64,000 nucleotides of DNA from Granulicella mallensis (GTDB taxonomy: Bacteria > Acidobacteriota > Terriglobia > Terriglobales > Acidobacteriaceae), in assembly GCF_014203225.1 (NCBI RefSeq), contig NZ_JACHIO010000022.1, positions 39,837 through 103,836 of the forward strand, given 5' to 3'. The translations under genes and the position numbers were made by a program. A model generated the notes under the pieces. That model was not told where the DNA came from and ran no database searches. It worked only from the letters and a program-made list of their open reading frames with translations. Below, piece by piece: positions 1-9,381 of this stretch (its first letter is position 1; every line of letters begins with the position of its first letter).

Positions 1-71
1 TCCCGATTGAGCGAGACGCCCAAGGGATGAAGTATGAGGCTGTATTCAATCGAATGGTGCCTCGTAGCTAA
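1..71 (+). CDS. C-terminal end of an unidentified protein (cut by window edge)
   Basis: Reading in the frame whose codons start at base 3, the sequence is open from the window edge to a TAA at 69-71. It encodes about 22 residues ending in NRMVPRS. A hairpin begins at this stop codon, as expected at the end of a transcription unit. The stretch is too short to recognise a family. It could also be chance, since only one short open frame supports it. Confidence 0.35.
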   Translation, partial: PIERDAQGMKYEAVFNRMVPRS

Positions 72-103
72 GCGGTCGCCTTGAGAAGGAAAGGCAACCG
101 CTT
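70..103. terminator. Hairpin between converging genes
   Basis: Arms AAGCGGTCGCCTT (70-82) and AAGGCAACCGCTT (91-103) pair over 13 positions with one mismatch and an 8-base loop. The hairpin lies between the stop of the partial + strand gene and the stop of the - strand gene at 132, so it probably terminates both. No long U tract follows on either side, so efficiency is uncertain. Confidence 0.5.
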
Positions 104-131
104 GATTGAACTTGCAGCGGGTTTAGGGGAG

Positions 132-716
132 CTAATTGGTAAATGTGCCAGGGCTCATGCGGAGAGAGACCGGGAGTGCAGGCGATGGGACGGAGGGTTT
201 GATCGCGTCATTTGCGAGATAGCAGAAGGTCGCGCCGCAGGTTCCGCTGCCTTTGACTGCATCTCCGGGAACAAGAAACGCAGCGAACCGTCCGAGAATG
301 CCGTGATCGAGCAGATAGGTTCCCTGGTTGAAGACGGCGCTTGTGCTGAAGGTGAGATGGAAGGCGGTCATTTGTTGCTGTGCGGCGGCTACGGTGTGTT
401 GTGTCGCGAGGGTAGCCGCGGGTTGGAGCGAATTGGCTGTTGGCAAGGATGGGTTTGTGGCGGTCGTGCTTGCTTGAAGTCCATCGACTTTTTGCAGGAG
501 CAGGTAACCGACGGCGTTGTTCTCGAGAAACGCGGTGAAGACGGAACCCAGGTGTTTCTCAAAGGTGGTCTGGGTTAGGAGCCCTTGGGTATAGGCTCCG
601 AGGCTGGCGTTAGTGAAGACATCACCGCCCAAACGTTCAGCAAACAGCGAGTGGGGCAGGGCAGCGCCGGTCATAGCAGCGGCTGCAGCAGCAAGAAAAT
701 TGCGGCGGCTAGGCAT
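132..716 (-). CDS. Tat-exported DUF6916-like protein
   Basis: This 194-residue protein starts with a twin-arginine signal (SRRNFLAAAAAAMTGAALP) and is probably exported folded. Residues 50-150 fit the DUF6916 pattern: an early F-LG-FTAF strand, a central F-L-F strand pair, then QGTYLLDHGILGRFAAFLVPG. The function of DUF6916 is unknown. From memory of other genomes, short proteins of this family often lie beside phage-tail-collar (MdpB-like) genes, and three such genes occur at 7-8.6 kb here. The ATG at 716 has AGAGG about 7 bases upstream. The C-terminal 35 residues extend past the domain. Confidence 0.7.
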   Translation of the reverse strand: MPSRRNFLAAAAAAMTGAALPHSLFAERLGGDVFTNASLGAYTQGLLTQTTFEKHLGSVFTAFLENNAVGYLLLQKVDGLQASTTATNPSLPTANSLQPAATLATQHTVAAAQQQMTAFHLTFSTSAVFNQGTYLLDHGILGRFAAFLVPGDAVKGSGTCGATFCYLANDAIKPSVPSPALPVSLRMSPGTFTN

Positions 717-1008
717 GGTGCACCTCTAAGGGTTGTAAAGTTTTTCAATCCTACTCGCAATGATGTTGATTGCACGAGGAATAATTTTTTCGTTTGAGTC
801 CGCTTTCTTCTTGCTGAAATTTACATTCCGGTAGTACAGTTGCACTCGACTCTCGATTGATAAAGTTTCGGAAGAAGTGTTGAACACAGTTTCTCTTTCG
901 GAGGAACCGTGTTCTTATTGACTCTTCATTAAGATCAATGAATTTTTCTTCGCTCCATGGGCCCGTGGTCTTAGTTGACCCGATTTTTCGTTACGTTTGG
1001 AGTGCATT

Positions 1009-4000
1009 ATGTTCTCCGTTGGAATGCCTCGTCTTGCATCTCTCTGTCTCGTTGCTTCAGGGGTTCTAGTTTTTTCCGGTAGCATTGCGAATGCGCAGCA
1101 GACGCAGTACAGTTCGGTGCATCGCAGTGCCGAGCGCACGCTGCCGCAGACCCTGAGTGGCGGGACCAAGGCGCTGCGCGCGAAGCTCGCGGCGGGCCGC
1201 AGCGGTATTTCACTGGCGCTGGCGGACTTCGATGGCGATGGAACTCAGGACCTGGTTACGGGTTACAGCACCTCAAGTGGTGGCGCACTCACGCTCCAGC
1301 GTGGATCGTCGTCGGCAACGGCGCCGTCTGCCTCTGACTGGGCGGCCATGCAGCGTGGTGAGTTGGTGAGTCCCTTTGTCCAAAGCGGACAGGTGACTGA
1401 ATTGCCCGTACAGCCAGACTTCCTGAAGGCTGCCGACATCAATGGCAATGGAACGATCGATATCGTGGTTGCGGCGCGCGGCGGCAGTTCCATTTACGTT
1501 CTTCTGGGAGATGGTCATGGCGGATTCTCCAAACCCCAGGCCCTGCCTGTGCAGGGAACGATTACGGCTCTTAGTACCTTGCGTACCTCTGACGGGCCCA
1601 GCTTTCTGGTTGCCAGCGTATGCGGCGGAGCGGGAGACTGTGTCTTACAGGTGATGGCCGCAGACGGTTCTGCGCGCGCCTCGTTGGCGCTGCCTGAGGC
1701 TGCCAGTGTTCTTGAAGCGATCTCCGCCAATGGCCATCAAACTCCGGATATTGCTGTGATTGCCGGTGGCAAGTTATTGCTGGCCGATGGCCCTTCGATC
1801 GTGGCAGGTACTGCAAAATTCCAGAGTCTGCCGGTGACCAACGCTGCTGCCATCAGTGCCGGGTCGTTTGTGTATGACCGTCGTGGCTATGCGCAGCTTG
1901 CAGTGCTTGATTCCGCGGCAACGTTGCATCTACTGGCGCGGAACGGCGTCGACAGCAGCGTCGTTACGCAGGCGGAGTCGCTGGCAGGCCGGCGAAATCG
2001 TTCGAAGGTGGTCGCGACTCCTGGCCCCGCAGGGCTTGGCTGGGCAGAGGTGGAGACGCTGAACAGTGTGGGCTCCGGTGGTGCAACGCCCATTATGCTG
2101 CATGCTCGCTTGAGTGGAAGCGGCGGCGACGATTTACTTGTGCTCTCCGGTTCGGAGTACGTCACGGTACGGCACGCTATCGATACGTCCGGCGCAACGG
2201 TGAAGACGACACCGTCTGTCACCCTTGACTCCACGAGCAACCGTGCTACGGCGGCCGTTGCCGTGCGAGTGAGCCCGGATGCCCGCCAGGGTGTGGTCAT
2301 CGCCGACGGCACCGCGAGCCCAAATGTTGCGCCGACGCTGCCTACGGTCAATAAGATTTATACGGTAAATACCACCGCCGACTCTTTCGATAACTTATCC
2401 ACAGCGGGTCGCTGCACAACGAGTATCACTTGCTCGCTGCGCGACGCCATGGATCTGGCCAACAAGGATTCGGCTTCGAATATCAGCAGCGGCAAGATCG
2501 ACACGGTAAACCTGCCCGCTGGGACCTATAAGCTGACGAACAACACGAGCTATACAGATCAAGGGGCGGATCTTTCCTACCACATTGAGATCACCGGTCC
2601 GGTAAACCTTGTTGGTGCAGGGGCAGGCGGCACTGTTATCGATGGCCAGCAGAACGACAAGATTTTTTCCATCAACTCCGGTATCAATGTAGGCCAGACC
2701 ATCTTCGATACCTTCATCTCCGGGGTCACGCTACAGAATGCGAAAAACAATAGCAACTTCAACAATGGCGCCTTTGATTTTTACGGCGGCATCCTGGATT
2801 GGGATGCGGATGGTGGCGGTAACCTTACGATTACGAACTCCACTCTTCAAAACAGCACTGCTCCCTGGGGTCCTGGCGGTGCGATTGCAGCCTTTGATGC
2901 GACTAATGACGGCACGGGGACGGTAGAACTGGACAATTGCGTTGTGCTCGGGAACTCTACCCCTGAAGAGGGTGGTGGTCTTTACATCACTACAGGTGTA
3001 CCGCTGATCCTGAATGCCACAACGGTCGCTAATAATAAGGCCCTGGTTTCTGTGAATAGCGGTGATTCAGCTGCCTTCGGCCAGGGCGGCGGCATCTTTT
3101 ACGAACAGGAGACGTCGAGTGTCCAGTCGGCGATCATCAATGGCAGTGTCATTTCAGGCAACCAGGCGACGGACTCCGGCGGCGGTGTTTATACAAATAC
3201 CGGGCTAGCCATTACTGCTTCGACACTTAGGAACAATACTTCCGGTGCTTCCGGTGGCGGCCTGTTCTTTGATGCCAGCAACCAGATCGGTACGATCACC
3301 TCCGGCACATTTACCTCCAACCATGCGAGTACCGATGGTGGAGGAATCTTTGTTCAGTCCGGTATGGCCGGCAACACCTTGAACATGCATTACTCGCGCA
3401 TTCAGGGCAATACTGCGGGAACACACACGGGGCTTGGCGATGGCTCTGCCGGGGATAACCCCGCAGCGGCAGTCAATGCCACAGATAACTGGTGGGGCTG
3501 CAACGGACCAGCCACTGGAACTGGCTGCGATACAGCCGGGGCAAACCTGGGAACACTGACACTCACGCCCTACACGACGCTGGTGATCTCGCTCAACAGC
3601 ACCACGCCTGCCTCCGGCACCAATGTCATCGCGACGGGCAGCCTGGGCCAGGATTCGGGGGGCACCACTTATACGAAGGCACAGGACGCAGCCTACTTAA
3701 ACGTTCCTGCAACGCTGACGATCACACAGGGCAGCGCAACGGTGAACTCCTCTGCCACTGCACTCGACCCCAATGCGACGATCACTACGAGCACACCCAC
3801 GACTGCCTCCGGTACGGCTACGGTTACTGTGGATGGCACCAGTGTTTCAGCGAGCTTTTCTGTAACTTCGCCGATCCTGAAGGTCACCAGCACCCACCTC
3901 GGTAGCTTTATCGCGGGCTCAACCGGGAACAACTACACCCTGTCTGTAGCCAACAGCGGCAACGCTTCGACCTCCGGCACGGTGACGGTGGTAGATACAC

Positions 4001-5502
4001 TGCCCAGCGGCTTTACCGCAGCGGCCATGAGCGGTACAGGATGGAATTGTGTTCTGGGTACCTTGACCTGCACTACCACCACCGTGCTCGCGACCGGTTC
4101 CTCTCTTCCTGCAATCACTCTTACGGTCAGCGTCAGCGGGACGAATATTGGGGTGTATAGCAATGCCGTTGCGGTGAGCGGGGGAGGGGCAGCCAGTGGG
4201 GTCGGAACCGATTCGACCACGGTCGTCGGTCCGCCAACGATGGTCCAAGCCTTTGTCCCCAATACGGCGGGGGTCAACCAGGTTGTGGCTTTGACGTTCC
4301 AGATCTCGAACCCCAACACCACGACAGCCCTTACCGGAATCAGCCTTGTCGATATTCTTCCGACGCAGATGGTCATCACCACGCCCAACGGTCTCATCAA
4401 TACCTGCGGTGGTACGCCGCCGACCGCAGCCGCTGGCGGCAATGCAATCATCATCAGTGGCGCGACGCTGGCGGCAGGCGCCAATTGCACCGTCTCGGTC
4501 AATGTCGTCGCCAGCGCCCCTTCAGTCTATGTGGTTAACTCCGGCCCCATCAGCGCGCAAAACGGAGGACTCGGTCTATCGGGTTCGGCTATGCTGACGG
4601 TGAATAAACCTCCTACCCTGGTGTCGGTGACTCCGGGCACATCGTCGATCTTCCTGGGGGGTACGACTTCACTCACTTACGTTTTGAGCAATCCCAACGG
4701 AGGCACCAGTCTGACGGGCGTTGCCCTTACAGACACCCTGCCTGCAGGACTTATTGTTGGTCTTCCGAATGGAGCTTCCACTACCTGCAGCGGAGGAACG
4801 GTGACAGCCGCCTCTGGGGGTAGCACGATCTCTCTAAGTGGCGCAACGCTGGCTGCGAATACGAGCTGCAGCTTCACGGTTGATGTGTTGGGAACCATCG
4901 GCGGCAACCTGACCTTCAGCTCAGGAGCGCCGACTTCGGCGAATGGCGGGACAGGCGTAGCGCTATCGGTGAACATCGACGTTATTGCAGAATCGATCTG
5001 GCTGATCAATGCGAACGATACGTTAGTTCCAGTCAATAGTGTCGGTAACTCTACCGGGGCTATTGGCACAGCAGGCGGGGTTGGAATGCTTGGCGCTGTG
5101 GCCTTCGATCATGCAGGCAATGTCTGGGCGGTCGCTAACGGTACAAACTCCGTCATCGGGTTTACAAGCGTCGGCACGGCGATCACGGTATCGGGAAATG
5201 CCGCTGCCGGAGTCAGCTCGCCGACCTCGCTGGCTATCGACGGCCTGGGCATGATCTGGGTCGCAAATGGAAATAACACTGTCAGCGTGCTTGATTCGTC
5301 AGGAGCTGCGGTGACGCCGAGTACGGGATATAAGGGCGGATTGATCAGTGCGCCGACCGGCATCATCGTCGACAACTCTGGTTCGGTCTGGATCAGCAAC
5401 GGCGGCAACGGTTCTGTGACCAAGATCATCGGCGGGGCCGCTCCGGTTACAACGCCTACGGTTACCGGCACCCTCAACAACACGCTCGGAACACGGCCCT
5501 AA
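1009..5502 (+). CDS. Giant secreted FG-GAP / beta-helix / DUF11 / beta-propeller protein
   Basis: About 1,497 residues. The start is ATG 1009, because GGAG at 999-1002 sits 6 bases upstream; an in-frame TTG at 997 overlaps that site. A Sec signal peptide ends near NAQQ. Domains in order: FG-GAP/VCBS-like repeats (DFDGDGTQDLV, DINGNGTIDIV) to about residue 430; a right-handed parallel beta-helix beginning at a CSLRDAM motif (about 480-860) with repeated GGG-hairpin turns; three DUF11/Ig-like repeats with a V/LP-G core (about 970-1320); and NHL-type propeller strands (GNVWAVANG, GMIWVANG, GSVWISNG) at the C-terminus. This is a typical outer-surface or secreted adhesin-like architecture. No sorting signal or autotransporter barrel is visible. 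The lipoprotein 22 bases downstream carries the same propeller repeats, so the two are probably one operon. The ligand is unknown. Confidence 0.85.
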   Translation: MFSVGMPRLASLCLVASGVLVFSGSIANAQQTQYSSVHRSAERTLPQTLSGGTKALRAKLAAGRSGISLALADFDGDGTQDLVTGYSTSSGGALTLQRGSSSATAPSASDWAAMQRGELVSPFVQSGQVTELPVQPDFLKAADINGNGTIDIVVAARGGSSIYVLLGDGHGGFSKPQALPVQGTITALSTLRTSDGPSFLVASVCGGAGDCVLQVMAADGSARASLALPEAASVLEAISANGHQTPDIAVIAGGKLLLADGPSIVAGTAKFQSLPVTNAAAISAGSFVYDRRGYAQLAVLDSAATLHLLARNGVDSSVVTQAESLAGRRNRSKVVATPGPAGLGWAEVETLNSVGSGGATPIMLHARLSGSGGDDLLVLSGSEYVTVRHAIDTSGATVKTTPSVTLDSTSNRATAAVAVRVSPDARQGVVIADGTASPNVAPTLPTVNKIYTVNTTADSFDNLSTAGRCTTSITCSLRDAMDLANKDSASNISSGKIDTVNLPAGTYKLTNNTSYTDQGADLSYHIEITGPVNLVGAGAGGTVIDGQQNDKIFSINSGINVGQTIFDTFISGVTLQNAKNNSNFNNGAFDFYGGILDWDADGGGNLTITNSTLQNSTAPWGPGGAIAAFDATNDGTGTVELDNCVVLGNSTPEEGGGLYITTGVPLILNATTVANNKALVSVNSGDSAAFGQGGGIFYEQETSSVQSAIINGSVISGNQATDSGGGVYTNTGLAITASTLRNNTSGASGGGLFFDASNQIGTITSGTFTSNHASTDGGGIFVQSGMAGNTLNMHYSRIQGNTAGTHTGLGDGSAGDNPAAAVNATDNWWGCNGPATGTGCDTAGANLGTLTLTPYTTLVISLNSTTPASGTNVIATGSLGQDSGGTTYTKAQDAAYLNVPATLTITQGSATVNSSATALDPNATITTSTPTTASGTATVTVDGTSVSASFSVTSPILKVTSTHLGSFIAGSTGNNYTLSVANSGNASTSGTVTVVDTLPSGFTAAAMSGTGWNCVLGTLTCTTTTVLATGSSLPAITLTVSVSGTNIGVYSNAVAVSGGGAASGVGTDSTTVVGPPTMVQAFVPNTAGVNQVVALTFQISNPNTTTALTGISLVDILPTQMVITTPNGLINTCGGTPPTAAAGGNAIIISGATLAAGANCTVSVNVVASAPSVYVVNSGPISAQNGGLGLSGSAMLTVNKPPTLVSVTPGTSSIFLGGTTSLTYVLSNPNGGTSLTGVALTDTLPAGLIVGLPNGASTTCSGGTVTAASGGSTISLSGATLAANTSCSFTVDVLGTIGGNLTFSSGAPTSANGGTGVALSVNIDVIAESIWLINANDTLVPVNSVGNSTGAIGTAGGVGMLGAVAFDHAGNVWAVANGTNSVIGFTSVGTAITVSGNAAAGVSSPTSLAIDGLGMIWVANGNNTVSVLDSSGAAVTPSTGYKGGLISAPTGIIVDNSGSVWISNGGNGSVTKIIGGAAPVTTPTVTGTLNNTLGTRP

Positions 5503-5524
5503 GCCTTAGAAGCAGGAGAATACG

Positions 5525-6868
5525 ATGCGAATCCTGAAGACAACACGACAGACGATGGAGCGTACAACCTTCGTTCTAGCCCTGACCCTGGCAGCCAGCG
5601 GGGTACTCACCGGCTGCAGCACGGGAGCGGGAATGGGCTCTGGTCCTATTCCAGTTCAAGGTGTCGCTGTGCATGGCAACGTGCATGGTGGCCAGCAGCC
5701 GATCGTCGGGGCCATCCTTCAGCTCTATGCGGCTGGTTCCAGCGGTTATGGTTCGGCAGCGACGCCGCTCATCTCTTCCGTCGTCAAGACGGACTCTTCC
5801 GGCAACTTCAGCATTGGCGGTGACTTTACCTGCACTTCGGGGTCGCAACTGATTTATCTCACCGCGACGCAGGGAGATGCGGGAGCCGGCAACAATCCAA
5901 ACCTTGCCTTGATGGTTGCCCTGGGGCCGTGCAGTGACCTTGCCTCTATTCCTTTCGTCTGGCTCAACGAAGTGACTACCGTCGCTTCGGTATGGGCTCT
6001 GTCGCCCTTTATGACCGGCTTCGCCAATGTTGGCGCACCCGCGTCAAACGTCACCGGTCTGACGAACGCCTTTGTGGATGTCAATACGCTCGTTGATATT
6101 ACGAAAGGATCGTCGCCAGGAGCCGCTTTGCCAGCGGGTACTTCGGTGCCTTCGTCGGAGATTTATACACTCTCCAATATTCTGGCGTCCTGTGTTAACT
6201 CTGCCGGTGGTGCAGCCGGCACTCCGACTACGAATTGCGGAAAGCTCTTTTCCAGCGTGAATCCCGGTACCGGAGCAGCTCCTTCGGACACGATAGCTGC
6301 GGCCATGGACATTGCACAGCATCCCGGATTCAACGTGGGTGCGCTCTACACTCTTCCAGGCCCTGATGGCGCGGCTTTTCCGTCGGGGCTCATCCTTCAG
6401 CCTAACGACTTCACGATCGCCGTGAACTTTACGAGCGGTGGAATCAGCGCTCCCGCAGCCCTGGCCGCGGATGCTTCCGGCAACGTGTGGGTTGCGAATG
6501 GCACTGGAGCCGCGGTAACCGAACTCTCACATAGCGGCACACCTGTACTGGGTTCTCCGTTTGCAGCCAGCCTATCCGGAGCTTCGGCGATCGCAATCGA
6601 CGCCTCGGGCGGTCCCTGGATTACGAACAAGACCGGAAATTCGGTGAGCCGCCTTACTGCTGCCGGCAGTGTCGTTGCCGGTTCGCCTTACAACACCGCG
6701 GGATTCTTCGTGGCTCCTACCGGCATTGCTTTCGATCTTATGGGCAATGCCTGGATCAGCAACAGCGGTGATAACAGCGTGTCGGTACTTAATAGTGCCG
6801 GTTCGGTGCAGCGCCATTCTCCGACTGGGCTTAGCATGCCGGTTGGCATTGGAGTTAATCCGCGCTAG
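5525..6868 (+). CDS. Lipoprotein with NHL-like propeller repeats
   Basis: 447 residues. The signal sequence ends in the lipobox LTGC, so the mature protein should be lipid-anchored. An N-terminal beta domain (about 45-140) is followed by a Ser/Gly/Ala-rich middle. The last 150 residues hold at least three propeller strands of the form GN-W-N (GNVWVANG, GGPWITNK, GNAWISNS), closely resembling the end of the 1,497-residue protein upstream. GGAG in gcaggagaata precedes the ATG. Only 22 bases separate the two genes, so co-transcription is likely. Function is unknown; a surface complex with the upstream exoprotein is a reasonable guess. Confidence 0.8.
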   Translation: MRILKTTRQTMERTTFVLALTLAASGVLTGCSTGAGMGSGPIPVQGVAVHGNVHGGQQPIVGAILQLYAAGSSGYGSAATPLISSVVKTDSSGNFSIGGDFTCTSGSQLIYLTATQGDAGAGNNPNLALMVALGPCSDLASIPFVWLNEVTTVASVWALSPFMTGFANVGAPASNVTGLTNAFVDVNTLVDITKGSSPGAALPAGTSVPSSEIYTLSNILASCVNSAGGAAGTPTTNCGKLFSSVNPGTGAAPSDTIAAAMDIAQHPGFNVGALYTLPGPDGAAFPSGLILQPNDFTIAVNFTSGGISAPAALAADASGNVWVANGTGAAVTELSHSGTPVLGSPFAASLSGASAIAIDASGGPWITNKTGNSVSRLTAAGSVVAGSPYNTAGFFVAPTGIAFDLMGNAWISNSGDNSVSVLNSAGSVQRHSPTGLSMPVGIGVNPR

Positions 6869-6972
6869 TTCCAGAGCTGCTGTAACCTCCGGCTACGCAA
6901 AGTGAAGTTCAGAAGCAAAACTACAAATGAGCCGCGTGAGTAAATCCATGAGGCTTGAATCAGGAGCAACAA

Positions 6973-7473
6973 ATGGCACAGTCTTACGTTGGAGAGATAC
7001 GGGCTGTAGGCTTCAACTTTGCGCCCGTGGGTTGGCTGGTGTGTGATGGGTCACTCTTATCAATCAGTGAGTATGAAGTATTGTTCATCCTTATTGGCAC
7101 GACCTACGGCGGCGACGGCGTCCAGACCTTTGGTCTGCCCGATCTGCGCGGCCGGACGCCTGTCCATCAAGGCGCAGGTTTTGTTATAGGTCAACTTGCC
7201 GGAACTGAAAATGTAACCGTGACGATGCAGACCATGGCGGCTCATAGACATTCGATTGCAGCCCAGAATGGGGATGGCAATACAGGTTCCCCCTCTGGGG
7301 CTGTCTTTGCGACTTCGACTGTAGACCAATATGGTCCTGTGGCCAATGGTACTGCCGCTTCCGGCGCCATCCTTACGCAGACAGGCTCTAGTCTCCCGCA
7401 CGACAATCTACAGCCTTATCTCTGCGTCAACTACATCATCAGCCTATTCGGCGTCTTCCCCAGCCAGAATTAA
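6973..7473 (+). CDS. Phage tail-collar domain protein 1 (MdpB-like)
   Basis: 166 residues from ATG 6973 (GGAG at 6963-6966; an upstream in-frame start at 6955 lacks a site). The N-terminus GEIRAVGFNFAPVGWLVCDG, followed by ISEYEVLFILIGTTYGGDG and FGLPDLRGR, is the classic tail-collar/microcystin-dependent-protein fold; the C-terminus YLCVNYIISLFGVFPS is also typical. Such proteins resemble phage short-tail-fibre collars but often occur as small chromosomal clusters without a phage. First of three paralogues in a row (8-base gap to the next). No baseplate, sheath or tube gene is nearby, so this is not an obvious tailocin. The role is unknown. Confidence 0.9.
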   Translation: MAQSYVGEIRAVGFNFAPVGWLVCDGSLLSISEYEVLFILIGTTYGGDGVQTFGLPDLRGRTPVHQGAGFVIGQLAGTENVTVTMQTMAAHRHSIAAQNGDGNTGSPSGAVFATSTVDQYGPVANGTAASGAILTQTGSSLPHDNLQPYLCVNYIISLFGVFPSQN

Positions 7474-7481
7474 GGATCTTT

Positions 7482-8000
7482 ATGAGCACACCTTTTCTCG
7501 GACAGATTCAGCCGTTTCCCTATAACTTTGCCCCCAAAGGCTGGGCTCTTTGCAATGGCCAGTTACTGCCAATTAGCCAAAGCTCGGCTTTATTCTCCCT
7601 CCTGGGAACGACTTATGGAGGCAACGGAATTAACAACTTCGCCTTACCCAATCTCCAGGGATTATGCGCGCTGTCCATGGGGATTGCGCCATCAGGAACT
7701 TCTTATATGCTGGGGCAGAAGGCAGGCGAAGCGAATCATGTTCTCTTAGCCACTGAATTGCCCCTGCACACGCACCTTCCGGCGTGTTCGACCGTAACCG
7801 GCAATCGTCCAACACCCGTTGGCAGTTTTCCGGCTACCTCGGCGAGCAGTATTTATTTCTCTCCTTCGCCCAGTGCCGCGACGACATTGGGCCCAGGTTC
7901 CAGTCTTACGGGCGGCAGCCAGCCCCATGCGAACCAGTCACCTTATCTTGTCCTCAATTTCTGCATAGCTTTGGCGGGTATCTTCCCCTCGCGCAACTAG
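7482..8000 (+). CDS. Phage tail-collar domain protein 2 (MdpB-like)
   Basis: 172 residues. Same fold as its neighbours: GQIQPFPYNFAPKGWALCNG, SALFSLLGTTYGGNGINNF and LPNLQG at the N-terminus, and a hydrophobic C-terminus YLVLNFCIALAGIFPSRN. AAGGA lies 6 bases before the ATG, and the stop of copy 1 lies 8 bases upstream, so the pair is translated from one message. The middle (about residues 85-140) differs strongly between the three copies, as expected for a variable tip region between conserved collar ends. Confidence 0.9.
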   Translation: MSTPFLGQIQPFPYNFAPKGWALCNGQLLPISQSSALFSLLGTTYGGNGINNFALPNLQGLCALSMGIAPSGTSYMLGQKAGEANHVLLATELPLHTHLPACSTVTGNRPTPVGSFPATSASSIYFSPSPSAATTLGPGSSLTGGSQPHANQSPYLVLNFCIALAGIFPSRN

Positions 8001-8051
8001 CTTGTTTTATCGCGAGGGGAATTAAAAGTTATTTGAGTAAGGAGTCTTCTT

Positions 8052-8582
8052 ATGTCATCACCCTTTGTCGGCGAAATCGAGATCTTCGGCTTCAATTTTG
8101 CGCCCGTGGGATGGGCCCAGTGCCAGGGGCAGTTAATGCCTATTTCCCAGAATACCGCGCTCTTTTCGCTTCTTGGCACTCAGTTCGGCGGTGATGGGAA
8201 ATCAACCTTTGGGCTGCCAAACCTGCAGGGCCAGATCCCTGTCGGCCAGGGACAGGGGCCCGGACTGTCTCCATACGTTATCGGAGAAACAGCTGGCTCT
8301 GAGACGGTGACTCTTACTCTGGCGGAGATGCCAGGACACACCCACACCTTGCCTGTAGATGCGGGAGATGGAAGAGCTCCTGCACCTTCGCCTACTACTG
8401 TGCTGGGAGCCACAGGCAGAGGGGCTGCAGACGTCTATGCAGACTCAGCAACTCCTGGAGCCACGATGACCGTTACCAGCGTAGGGCCTGGTGGCGGCTC
8501 ACAGGGGCACAACAACATGATGCCGTACCTTACATTGAATTACTGTATTTCGCTACGAGGAATTTTTCCGGCGCGCTCGTAA
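8052..8582 (+). CDS. Phage tail-collar domain protein 3 (MdpB-like)
   Basis: 176 residues. Begins SSPFVGEIEIFGFNFAPVGW and continues ISQNTALFSLLGTQFGGDG with GLPNLQGQIPVGQG; ends YLTLNYCISLRGIFPARS. It is the longest of the three paralogues and has a histidine-containing segment GHTHTLPVDAGDG in the variable middle. AAGGAG precedes the ATG at a good distance. A 51-base gap separates it from copy 2. Together with copies 1 and 2 and the DUF6916-like gene at 132-716 it forms a tail-fibre-like set of unknown function. Confidence 0.9.
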   Translation: MSSPFVGEIEIFGFNFAPVGWAQCQGQLMPISQNTALFSLLGTQFGGDGKSTFGLPNLQGQIPVGQGQGPGLSPYVIGETAGSETVTLTLAEMPGHTHTLPVDAGDGRAPAPSPTTVLGATGRGAADVYADSATPGATMTVTSVGPGGGSQGHNNMMPYLTLNYCISLRGIFPARS

Positions 8583-8646
8583 GTAAGTGCTCGGGGAGTA
8601 TCTCTGGGCTGCGCAATAGACTACTTGCGGTATAGATGTCATTAAA

Positions 8647-8683
8647 CAACGAGCGGCGAAGCTATAAGCTTCGCCGCTTGTTG
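8647..8683. terminator. Bidirectional terminator hairpin
   Basis: A 17-bp stem (8647-8663 with 8667-8683, core GCGGCGAAGCT/AGCTTCGCCGC, one G-T wobble) closes a 3-base loop. T-rich bases flank both sides. It lies between converging units: the collar genes on + and the glycine-rich gene on -. Confidence 0.8.
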
Positions 8684-8703
8684 TTTGATCCAGCCGCCTG
8701 GCT

Positions 8704-9237
8704 TTAGCGATGTCCACCACCGCCGGCGTGACCGCCTCCGCCGCCACCAGCATGTCCGCCACCACCTCCAGCGTGTCCACCACCGCCACCGGGACGTCCG
8801 CCACCGCCACCAGGGCGTCCACCGCCGCCGCCACCAGGACGTCCACCACCGACATGGCCACCGCCACCGTGTACGGCCCCACCGCGATAGCCGCCTCTAT
8901 ATCCGCCGCGTCCGCCACCATATCCGCCGCGACCGTACCCACCACGTCCGGGAACATAGCGGCCGCCGCCACCGCCACCGAAGCGATGACCGCCCCAGCC
9001 ATGGCCGTAGCCCCAGTTAGCCCACGGGCCAACACCTAGGAAGATGCCGTTATAGAAATAGCCCGGCCCATAAAAACCGCCTGGAGCGCAGGAATAAGGG
9101 GGATATTCGTAGTAGCCGTAGGGGCAGACTGGGGGAGGGCCGCCTATGCCGATAACAACCTGTGCCTGACTCGCTGGCGCAAAGGCCAGGGCTGCAAATA
9201 ACGCTGTTCCACCCAATAACGCTTTCAATCCAAACAT
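8704..9237 (-). CDS. Secreted glycine-rich protein
   Basis: 177 residues from ATG 9237, preceded by AAGAAGG about 9 bases upstream; a longer frame to 9339 has no such site. A signal peptide (FGLKALLGGTALFAALAFAPASQA) is followed by a Pro/Tyr/Cys-containing segment (PPPVCPYGYYEYPPYSCAPG), a Trp/Gly stretch, and then about 90 residues of low-complexity GGRGGY, GGGGRPGG and GGGGHAGG repeats with many His and Arg. Glycine-rich exported proteins like this are common in Acidobacteriota but have no assigned role; a matrix or metal-binding role would be a guess. Confidence 0.8.
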   Translation of the reverse strand: MFGLKALLGGTALFAALAFAPASQAQVVIGIGGPPPVCPYGYYEYPPYSCAPGGFYGPGYFYNGIFLGVGPWANWGYGHGWGGHRFGGGGGGRYVPGRGGYGRGGYGGGRGGYRGGYRGGAVHGGGGHVGGGRPGGGGGGRPGGGGGRPGGGGGHAGGGGGHAGGGGGGHAGGGGHR

Positions 9238-9381
9238 ACTGGAACCTTCTTTCTCTTTGGTGCGGTTCCTTAAGACGTAATTGGACACGGCGGCATCCGC
9301 GTTCAGAGATCTTAAGCGCTTGCCTGAACTAGCGCGCAACTAAATGAGAATGGAAATAATCGGGAAAGGTTGCCCTGAGTC

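Noticed and set aside
6955..8582. Tailocin or prophage remnant
   Set aside because: Only collar-domain proteins are present; there is no sheath, tube, baseplate, lysis or phage regulatory gene in the neighbourhood.
8704..9000. Repeated short units resembling a CRISPR or tandem array
   Set aside because: The repetition is codon-level Gly repeats of a secreted protein; there are no equal spacers.
8685..9039. His/Arg-rich and Thr/Ala-rich open frames on the + strand
   Set aside because: They are shadows of the glycine-rich gene, whose repeated GGN codons give open frames in every phase.
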